The notes under the pieces are model-generated. The model saw nothing but the letters and a program-made list of their open reading frames with translations, did not search any database and had not been told where the DNA came from. Made by a program: the position numbers and the translations under genes. From contig OX463829.1 in the NCBI GenBank assembly GCA_949825045.1, positions 29,761,715-29,825,714 of the forward strand: DNA of 64,000 bases, read 5' to 3'. Source of the DNA: Argyresthia goedartella. Its lineage: Eukaryota; Arthropoda; Insecta; Lepidoptera; Argyresthiidae. Positions 55,624 through 64,000 of the stretch are shown one piece after another. How positions within the stretch are numbered: position 1 is the stretch's first letter; each line of letters opens with the position of its first letter.

Positions 55624-55834
55624 CACAGTAGGGGGACATAATCGCATTAAAACCGCACCATTTAATTGTCGGTACATTCATCCCGTCGACCTTGGCCGCT
55701 AGTCCGCTACTTGGTGTAACGGTTTATTGCGCGCGGCACATGGCATAGGCGGAGGCGGGCGGGTCATTCATATTAGTTTTTGTTTCCAGTCGGTGGCGAT
55801 GAGATATCCCCTTGTTACGCGATCACGGAGTATT

Positions 55835-55945
55835 GATTTACTGGGTAAACGTGGGTGCATTTACTGGGTAAACGTGGTCGCATTTACTAGGTAAATGTGG
55901 GCGCATTCACTGTGTAAACGTGTGCGCATTTACTGGGTAAACATC
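55835..55945 (+). repeat. 23-bp minisatellite, about five units
   Basis: Units of the type ATTTACTGGGTAAACGTGGG plus TGC. Each contains the dyad TTTAC-TGG-GTAAA. The units differ by up to three bases. Confidence 0.9.
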
Positions 55946-56317
55946 ATTTGAAGGCCTATTAGTGGGTTAACAAGAGTTTCAAGTGAGCCCAATTACGTAA
56001 CTAACTTTGACAAGAACATAATATATCAAAACAAAGCGTCACGCCTTTTCCCATACGGAGTGGCAGAGGCACAATTATGCACACGTTTAGTCATTTATTC
56101 AATACTCCATTTTGTGTGACAGAGGGCTAGCCCGTCGCCGCAGCTTTTGAGATTGAAGGTTTCCCATCACCGTTAGGACGTCCGTATAATGTAATTATAG
56201 AACGAATAAAAAGTTTGACTCCAGAACTTTGTTTAGTCTAGTTATAACACAAACATATTAAAAATCTTGACTCCCCTGAGGTGAGCCCTAGGGGGGCACA
56301 GAGAAGGTCCCATTTTT
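55946..56317. other. Unassigned; dispersed-repeat segment near 56103-56146
   Basis: AATACTCCATTTTGTGTGAC followed by AGAGGGCTAGCCCGTCGCC resembles 17525-17566. Confidence 0.4.
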
Positions 56318-56606
56318 TAGGGTTCCGTACCCGAAGCGTGTTAAAACGGACCCTATTACTAAGCCTCCGCTGTCCGTCCGTCTGTCACCAGGCTGTATCT
56401 CATGAACCGTGATAGTTAGACAGTTGAAATTTTCACAGATTATGTACTTCTGTTGCCGCTATAACAACAAATACAGACTAAAAAACAGAATATAATACAT
56501 ATTTAAGGGGGCTCCCATAGAACAAACGTGTTTTTTTTGCCGTTTTAATAGATAATGATACGGAACCCTTCGTGCGCAAGTCCGACTCGCACTTGGTCCT
56601 TTTTTA
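56318..56606. mobile_element. GGGTTCCGTACC inverted-repeat element, second long copy
   Basis: Starts GGGTTCCGTACCCGAAGCG and ends ACGGAACCCTTCGTGCGCAA then GTCCGACTCGCACTTGG. It is colinear with 30899-31312 but shorter. T-runs flank both ends. Confidence 0.7.
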
Positions 56607-57077
56607 TTTTTGTTTCATCTCAAAAAAGGACGTCGTAGGACACTTTTTTGCACTACATAATGAAAAACATTGTCATTGCTCTCTAAACCAGTTCCTCTGA
56701 GGAAAAAGAGCCCCAAAGAAAGTTAGTTAAATTGCTCTTCAAAAAAAAAGTTACGTACCTATGCAAATACGTCATCTACAGTTGAAAAGTTCGGATCTCA
56801 TAATCCTAGAAAAAAATGTGAAGAATTAAACTTGTAGAGAATTTCATCATCTTTATCTCCTAACTAGTCCAAACAAAAGCTCCAAAGTCAGATATTCTGC
56901 TTACGACGTTTCCACTTAGACCCTTTTTGTGAGCACTCATTTACTAACCTATTTAGACTGAACATATATTTTATTTCGAATCACACAGATGTGTTACAAT
57001 TATAATCAAAGTTAAATTATATACTTCCAAATAATAATAACCTACTTAAATAATAAATAAATCTAAAATACATAAAA
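56607..57077. other. Unassigned
   Basis: No recognised feature. It includes the 3' flank of the LINE ending at 57078. Confidence 0.3.
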
Positions 57078-60005
57078 CTACACAAATAAACCACCCCAGA
57101 ACGCTCCCGGACCAAAGGTACCCATTACGCTGGCAGCGTTGCCGCGCTGCACAGCAAGTGACACCCTTTGCACCAGGAACGCTCCGGAGCCGTAGTCATG
57201 GCCTCGGTCCCTCAAGTGACGCCCTATGTCCCTGATGAAGGCCCTACCCTGCGATCCCCACACCCCCGTGGTCCCGACGGCGAATGGAACAAACCAATAA
57301 CTCCACATCAGCTGTGCGTACTTAACGCATTTCTGCCGCGCCGCCGATTCCGCAGCCGCACCAGCAGTCTGCATGGTGGAGCCTATATGAGATGCCGCGA
57401 AAGTGCACACGCACGTCGCATCCCACAAAAGGCTGCGGCCCCTCTCCCAAGGTATCAAAGTGATACCGTCCGGATGTTTCCCGTCGCTGCGACACAAACC
57501 AGGCGGCTCAAGAACCGCCGGTATGTTAGCCGAGACGAGAGCCCTCCGGACGATGTCATTGATGGAGTGATGATGAGACTGCCTCCCTGCACTTCTGGCG
57601 CAGTGTAGTCCGTGACGCCCCAGCGAATCGACTGATAAACCGCAAACACAGCGGTGTGGCTCGCAAATGCTACATCCCAACCGAAGCGCCACGGCCACGC
57701 GCAGGGAGTTGTCATCTAGATGGGTGCCTAAATGAGGAGACGGCAACGCATGCAGCCAATCACCAGATTCCGGCTGGGAGATCGCGCGCAGACGAGCAAG
57801 CTCCGCTCCCGAGGACTGCCCCAACAACCCGTCAAGTGTCGACTTACATATCTCCTCATCCCAGGAGCGTTGCACGCCTGGCTTCTCCGGAACGTCTCCC
57901 GCCGGGCAACGTACCCGCCACAGCTGAAGAGCCTCGTCCGCAAATGGGATGCTGAACCCGTCACCATTAATATTCAAAATACGAGTGACAAGCTCTAACA
58001 CCCCCCGCGAAGAGGCTAAGAAGGCGGGGAGTTCCGTGTCCCGAAGGCGACGAACGCCGAGACCACCAAACCGTATAGGCATCGCTGCCTGCGACCACTG
58101 TGAGGGAGACATATTAACGTTTAAAATAGTCTCCAAAAGACACTTAACGCCTCGTCATAAGCGTCTGTCTCCCCTCGGCACAGCCAAACCGGAGCAGTTC
58201 GCAAAGTATAGGTTAACCTTGGCTGGGACAGACAACTCCTGAGAATAGTAAGAGCCACATGTGCGGACAACTCCTTGAGATGTGGCTTAGCCCCAGGCAG
58301 GGCCTTCAACTTTCCTCGCAGAACCCCCGGCACGCCTTCCGGAAAAATGGGCGCGCCTAACAGAGTGAAATCAGGTTTATCAAGAACTTTCAGCCCCGGC
58401 ATCAATTCCTCCAGCTTAGCTCTGGAACCTTGTGCCAAGTCACCAGAGGAAGAAAACACCTCACCCTTCTCTGAGTTCAGGCGGAGACCCAAGTTCCCTA
58501 GGCCACTGATAACCGTTTTCAAATCAGCCACAACTGTCTCTAGTGGTCCCCCGATGGTACCATCGTCTAAGTACCAGACGTTCGAAGGGGAACTCAATGA
58601 TTTAACAACGTCGTGGATGGCCAAGCTGAATAGCAGTGGGCCGAGGAGGTCACCCTGTTGCGCACCCACCAGATTTTCACCAAAATACAGGTTGGTTGGG
58701 CTTGAGTAACACTAGTGGAGTGATGTAACAACATCCTATGGAAATAAATGATTTTTTATTTTGATTTTGAGTTTGGAGGAACGGATAGAGGGACGGAACC
58801 AGTTCGTTGACCTTTCCCAGAATGACGTCTCGCTCAACTGTATTGCATGCATTCTGGAGGTCAACCTTCACAATGACGCTGTCGGAGTTTTCCCGATCGA
58901 ACAAAAACGCTCTGGTGGCGTGGATTGCGGCCTCGCAACCTAAAGGTACTCCGAACCCCAACTGCTGCGGCTGAAGAATAGATGATGCGACTCCCCTGGC
59001 TGCTCTGCATCCGAGTTTGGCCACTAAGCGCCGAAGGACACTCCCCACTGCTATGGGATGAATCCCCCCGCCTTTCTTATGCAGAGCACATAGGGAAGCG
59101 CCATAAAGAAAAGGGCACACTTCCCTATTGACCATTCCCTTAAGCATAAAGTTCACTAAATTAACTAGTGAATGCAGGAGAGTCGCACCGCTATCCCCAG
59201 CCGCCACTGAAATCAACTCCATCAATATGTCGGGGCGGATCCCATCCAAGCCCGCTGCGGACCCGCTATTGAAAGACGTGATTGCCTCCAACACGTCAGC
59301 CGCTTCAACCGCCAATGTTTCGCTTGAGAGGGCGGGTTCCGGAGGGAAGTGGAGGTCACGTGACGGTTGCGGGTGCTTTCGCCGCAGGGACTCCAAAGTC
59401 TCCACACTGTCATCTGCCACAGAGCAGTCAGACAGGAGGATCCGAACAGCACCGCCAAGGTCGCCATCGTGAACCTTGGACTCGACGTACTTGTAAAAAG
59501 CACGCTGGCCAATATTACCTCCCCTCCTTGAATGAACATCCGATAACTAAAGGCCGCCCAGAGAACTAGCTGTAATGTTGTCTTTTACCTTACTGGTAAG
59601 AGACCGGCCCTTGTAATCCGACAAAGGAACCCGGAGGCATTAATAAGCAAAGCTTAGGAGATCCTGCCAATCATTGGTCTCATTAGTCTCCACACACCTC
59701 TCAATAAGCTCCGACAACTTCCCTGTGGCCAGACTTCTGGCCCCCTTGGGGACGTGTTTTAGAGCTCGGACATTTCTTCTCAAGGAAGGCAAATCACTGA
59801 GCGTCGGCGGTGGCGAACTACCGACCACATCAGCAGGCGAACTGCCAGCGACATCTGCAGGCGCATAACCGCCCCGTCGCTGTGACTGTTGCGGTCGAAC
59901 AATATTTTTGTGCACCTGCCCAATGTGAGACTTCAAACCACGCGAAACAATAAATTCCCTTGTGGAACCGGGGCAATGAGGACATGGTGCCTTAGTTACA
60001 CTCAT
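57078..60005 (-). pseudogene. R2-group-like LINE with zinc finger, RT and restriction-like endonuclease
   Basis: The minus-strand ORF starts at ATG 60005. Order of parts: a CPHC...H...H zinc finger near the N terminus; a Pro/Ser-rich linker; RT fingers and palm (GSAAGLDGIRPDIL, KKGGGIHPIAVGSVLRRLVA, VDLQNACNTVERD, then GAQQGDLLGPLLFSLAIHD and WYLDDGTIGG); a thumb; a Cys/His cluster (CSICEPHRCVCG ... GRHGLHC); and KHPDGITLIPWERGR ... LLWDAT, which fits the PD-D of the restriction-like endonuclease of R2/R4/NeSL-type LINEs. Damage: in-frame TAA (59642-59640) and TAG (59549-59547), an inserted fragment at about 58675-58770, and a one-base frameshift near 58130. Exact clade is uncertain. Confidence 0.75.
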
Positions 60006-61866
60006 ACTTGCCTACTACATTTCTATTTTCCAACACACATTTAAAAATTTCCACCATAGTAGTAAATAATAATAATAATAATTAAATTGTTGCCAAATAA
60101 ATTTATTAGAAATCTACAGTCAATAATAATGTCAAATATAGCTTAAATAATCCGCATTCAATTCAGTCATAAATATCCCTAATACTATTTATTGTTATTA
60201 TAACACTATTAATTATTATCAAACAATATCAAACATTCAATTAATTGTACTTGCAACAAAACATAAGTGATTCCAATGTCAACTACATACTTAAAACATA
60301 GAAAAAAAAATATCAGTCAAAAAATGTTTGTCTTAAAACATAAAACTAAAATTGTCACAAAATGAAAAAATAAAAGAATTAAAAATCTAATTCTAAAACA
60401 AAGCAAAACAAAATGAAAAAATAATATAAATAATTTCTAAGTTAGACGGGTTTCGAACCAAAGCGACCTCTTCGTTGTATTTCTTCTCGGCCGAGAGCGA
60501 GGCCCGCTGAGCCACCAACGTTGTGCGATTTCTTGGCGAAATAGAAGTATCGATACAGCGTTTGTTATTTCATAAATGAGCGGTACTTCGAATTGGTATA
60601 ATATTTTCGCCTGACACCCACTGTGCCATATGAACGTTCACACTGAATGTAGATTTTTCACTGATACTCGACTGAAAATCACTGTTCTTCTTGAAGAAAC
60701 CACGCACAACAAAGCAAATGGGTGCACTAGCCCGCCTGTGCGTTTTGTGTCGTTTAGTTTGTTGATTTATTGCCGCTTGAAACCGCTTGGTGTCCTTGTC
60801 ACTGTTTTGATGAAATTGTCACTTCTCAGGTTGTGATAACACTCCTGTAAGTCAATTGTCACTTGTTCTTTAAGTCAAAAAAAAGAATCCATGTATATTT
60901 GCACGAATTCTATTTTAATTTTGATTAAGATGTAGATCGTCTTCAAACTGCTTGTTTCCATCGTAGCGGCCCCTGGTGGAATCCCCTATTAAGATAACAT
61001 CTCATTGTTACATGGTCACTCTCACTAGACCACCAGCTCCCTTTCTTTGACAGCAAATTTACCCATATCGCTCGTTCCCTGTCATACAATCTTGGACCAC
61101 ACACACCTCCACAATAAGTATTCACTCACAGTCACCGATCCTCGGCGACCGGCTAGTTAAGTTATAGTTGTTGTTTTAGTAAAATACCCTAGCCTTGTAA
61201 GTAATAGCCTGAGAGATGTGCATTCCGACAGTCTTGTGTTGAGTGGAGAGATGGCGATCGTCGATATGGACAGAAATGGCGTCCCGTGAGTTAAATTTTG
61301 CTGAAATATTTGGTTTGCCGTCAGACAGACATAAGCTCGCCAAAGCTCTCCTTGTATTGTTATAAATTATCCTGCCGGTCTGTTTAGTTGTGTTGTGTGT
61401 GCCTTATAGACATTACCCTACTATAGAAAATGTTGAACATAGTTTAATCTCAAACTAACGTCAAATCCTATGCATTTTTGTCTTTAAACCAGAGTTCAAC
61501 AGAAGTTTATGTTTTTGTATTATGTACCACAAAACCCTATGAATAAAATACTTGCCGTAAAAGATATAATGGTCGCTCGCTAGTAAAATAAATTTAAGGG
61601 TTAGGGTTGAAGATGAAGATACGAAAAAAAAAAGATTGATTGCGACTTCTATAATCTCACTGCGATCATTTAATAAGTTCACGTGCGTTGATAGTCTGAA
61701 AGGTCCCACGGAGTAATTAAACGAGTTATAAGTAAGTGTCCTCGGGTCTTGGATGTTAAATGTGTGATATTTACATGGCAAAAGAAGGTATAATATACTG
61801 GTGTATCGTTAGGGAAAAGCGGTTTTTAGTATGGAAGTAATCGCTTTATTCAAAATTCCTGCGAAC
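60006..61866. other. Mostly unassigned; one SINE-like head
   Basis: 60440-60540 on the minus strand has GGTGGCTCAGCGGGCCTCGC (box A-like) and GGTTCGAAACCC (box B). 60060-60440 is very AT-rich, with an (AAT)n run at 60066-60085. No gene was recognised in 60545-61866. Confidence 0.35.
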
Positions 61867-62151
61867 TGTTAAGAGGCCTCTGGTGACTACTGGTGAGTAT
61901 TTAAAAAAAATACAAAGTTTACCTAACTAGTCTTTATTCTTCTTTAGAGAAATTACACACAAACTAGACTATGACTTCTTAAAAATGGAGGCGACCGCTC
62001 CTCGCGAATGAACAAATCTAACTGAAAAATATTATTCAATTAAATGGCAGGTTACCAAATGGCTAACTCTGCAATAGAATACCACGGAAAAACACGTTAC
62101 ATGGGGATCTGCTAGTTTAGCTTTTATTACATAGAAAATAGGGTTATAACA
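61867..62151 (-). repeat. 3' LTR of a second errantivirus
   Basis: A 285-bp block with TGTTA...TAACA ends. On the minus strand it is preceded by the purine tract TGGGGGAGC (62160-62152). AATAAA on the minus strand lies at 61938-61933. It is unrelated in sequence to the 741-bp LTRs. The partner LTR is not in the window. Confidence 0.7.
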
Positions 62152-63545
62152 GCTCCCCCATTTTGACGAAGCTTCATCCCTTAAAATGAAGCAAAGTTTA
62201 CATAATAACAGTAAAATTACTAAAAGAAAACTTAGCAGATTACCGATTTGATTTTAAGAAGCCACTTAATTTTTATCAATAACATGGTTAAATATAATTC
62301 ATAGCATAGAAAAGGAACATTTTCTTAGTTATACAGACTAAAAAATTAGGTTTCTTCTGGATGAGTGTGTACACTCGGCTTTATTATAACTTGTATGAGG
62401 AGCTGGTGAAGATTTCATGGATCTCTTCTCATCTTCAAACGACGCGAAATCAGACATCTCTATAGTTAGTAATATTGGCTTTATTTTTTACCAGCTTTTT
62501 GTTGTGACATTGGTTGAAAATCTGTTTACAGCATCCAGAATTTAGTGCTACGGTATTTATTACATTTATAATGTTTGTATCCGACAAATAAGAATACCGA
62601 AATAATTAAAACATAAGTAAACGTAGAGTAATAGTGGGCATATGTTATGAAATGTGATTCCGACTGAAGTTTATTTATTTCGTTTTCCAAATTATTTAGC
62701 TCGTGAGATGCATATTTCAAGGAAACTAAGTTAATTTTGCTCAGATTGATAGGTGTTAAATGAGGTAAGGTTTTGTTAAACACTTCTTTCTTACAGCAGT
62801 CGTCATGCGTAATGTCGAAAGTTATATATGTAAAGGAGACTTTATCACGTTAGTATAAGAGTTAGTTGGCATAAGTTGGTTGGTCCTTGAATGTCCGATA
62901 CATTCTTCTGTTAGTTTAACAATACCAGTTCCAATGATAGCGTAGTCGACAATGTCGTCATGATATTTTATGGTGAGTTTGCGAGGATCTGACTGAACAT
63001 AAAGCCATCTATTATTACTAAGCTTTTGCCAAATATCAATCTGGCCTGCAAGTAGTTTTGAATAACACTGAGGAGGTAATGATAATGTCACCTCTGTAAG
63101 GAGCTTTGATTCACAGTTACGATTGCCTAAACTAGCAAATATTGAAACAAGTTCACATATAGAATAATTGCTGCTAACAACTTTACATTTGTCTACAACA
63201 TTTGTCAATATGCATTCTGCCGTCATATCACTAAGTCCAATGTAGCTATCAGAAGGTTGAATGAGTGCGAAAGTACGGGTAACATGTGATTCATCACGTG
63301 GAGTAGGTAGAGGTATGTTTTGTTTATACCATGAATATTTCTGACGTTATCAGCGGGACTTGCAGGATAAAAACTATTTTGTTATTATAGTAACAGGAAC
63401 TAAGTTTAGACGTGTCAATTAGGGTGTGGATATTATTTACGCTAAGCTAAGCGACTGTAAAGTTTGTCTAGTTAAGTTAAGGGGCTTATTACACTGGGAT
63501 GTAATATATTGACCTTAGAAAATAACAAGTTTAACGTATTGTATA
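62152..63545 (-). pseudogene. env: Decayed env and 3' UTR of the second errantivirus
   Basis: The minus strand keeps the C-terminal half of an F-type envelope: remnants near 63545-63400 (VNILHPSVISP), a central Cys-bearing frame at 63226-62822 with IWQKLSNNRWLYVQSDPRKL, and a stalk plus membrane helix at 62783-62526 (YSTFTYVLIISVFLFVGY). IWQKL(S/T)(N/S)NRW is shared with the intact env at 10250. Stops and frameshifts separate the pieces. The N-terminal half is replaced by the TIR element at 63590. Confidence 0.75.
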
Positions 63546-63589
63546 CATATGTCGCAGTTAGTTGGTTATCAGACACTTAACTAACTCTC

Positions 63590-64000
63590 TAGACCAGTAA
63601 TTAAATGCCGACGTTTAACCAATTCACTAGCATTTTGATTTAAATAAAGCATCGTCGAAAACGTTTAACAATCTGTCTTACCGAAAGCCAGCGTGTTGGA
63701 AAAAAAGATGGCGTCACGACAACCGCTGTTTTGCACAGCTTATATCAGGGCAAAACATTGCGGTGGCTTAGGTGAAGGGTAAAAGGGGTGAGCGAAGCGA
63801 AGCCCCATTTATCCTTCGTGTTAGGTTGAACATGTAAGAGCAACAAAAAATACTTAAAACATAAACTTAAGTACACATAAAAATATTTATATTGTATATT
63901 TATATATGTCTTGTTGCCTAGGAACGTTTAGGCAACTCGTTAAACGTTTGGATCGAATTTTAGTGACTTGGTTAAACGTCGGTATTTAATTAACGGTCTA
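63590..64000. mobile_element. TIR element (at least 411 bp) carrying the GGGGCTTCGC core, cut by window end
   Basis: TAGACCAGTAATTAAATGCC and then GACGTTTAACCAATTCACTA at the left pair with the inverse of 63960-64000 over about 41 bp. AACGTTTAAC recurs subterminally. The interior (63725-63850, inverted) has the same core as 1-75, 45890 and 50281, although the ends are unrelated to those of 50281-50490. Confidence 0.7.

Noticed and set aside
60440..60540. tRNA gene on the minus strand
   Set aside because: Boxes A and B are present but the arms do not form a cloverleaf, and spacing is too long. A SINE head is more likely. The same applies to 33990-34115.

Overview
The window looks like a piece of an insect chromosome, most likely a moth or butterfly. 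It is AT-rich, its spliced genes have consensus GT-AG introns, and it is packed with insect transposons: an env-bearing Ty3/gypsy errantivirus, many jockey-, CR1-, RTE- and R2-like LINE pieces, tRNA-derived SINEs and many small inverted-repeat elements. The organism is inferred from this repeat content. No database was searched.

Two host genes can be built exon by exon with matching intron phases. The first is on the minus strand: exons at 26513-26171, 25001-24812, 24327-24055 and probably a terminal exon at 400-274. It predicts an unrecognised protein with an N-terminal signal-like segment, a coding 33-bp repeat and a C-terminal membrane segment. If the last exon belongs, the final intron is about 23.7 kb and contains everything from 401 to 24054. 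The second is on the plus strand: exons at 43110-43190, 50813-50983, 51349-51508 and 52063-52187. It predicts a 178-residue protein with four membrane segments, and a decayed copy of exon 3 lies at 51635-51752.

Layout. 1-8.3 kb: terminal exon, MITEs, and a Tc1-like transposase broken by a LINE that is itself broken by an 8-bp-TSD element. 8308-17479: a complete, probably recent errantivirus on the minus strand, with LTRs, tRNA-Leu primer site, gag, pol by -1 frameshift and env by splicing. 17.9-22.4 kb: LINE pseudogenes, one inserted into a 41-bp minisatellite (20985-23045). 24.0-26.5 kb: minus-strand host exons. 27-42 kb: dense LINE, SINE and MITE debris, including an inverted pair of segments, one with a Cys-rich CXC-like motif. 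43.0-52.2 kb: plus-strand host gene. 52.4-60 kb: MITE, LINE and an R2-group-like LINE pseudogene (60005-57078). 61.9-63.5 kb: 3' LTR and decayed env of a second errantivirus, next to a TIR element cut by the window end.

Functionally, only the two host genes and the errantivirus are likely to make intact products. The rest is decayed or non-coding mobile DNA. The most informative signals are the two expression devices in the errantivirus (a canonical -1 slippery heptamer, and an intron that divides the env signal peptide), a His-to-Tyr change in its nucleocapsid, an unexplained open frame in its leader, and the reconstructed host genes.
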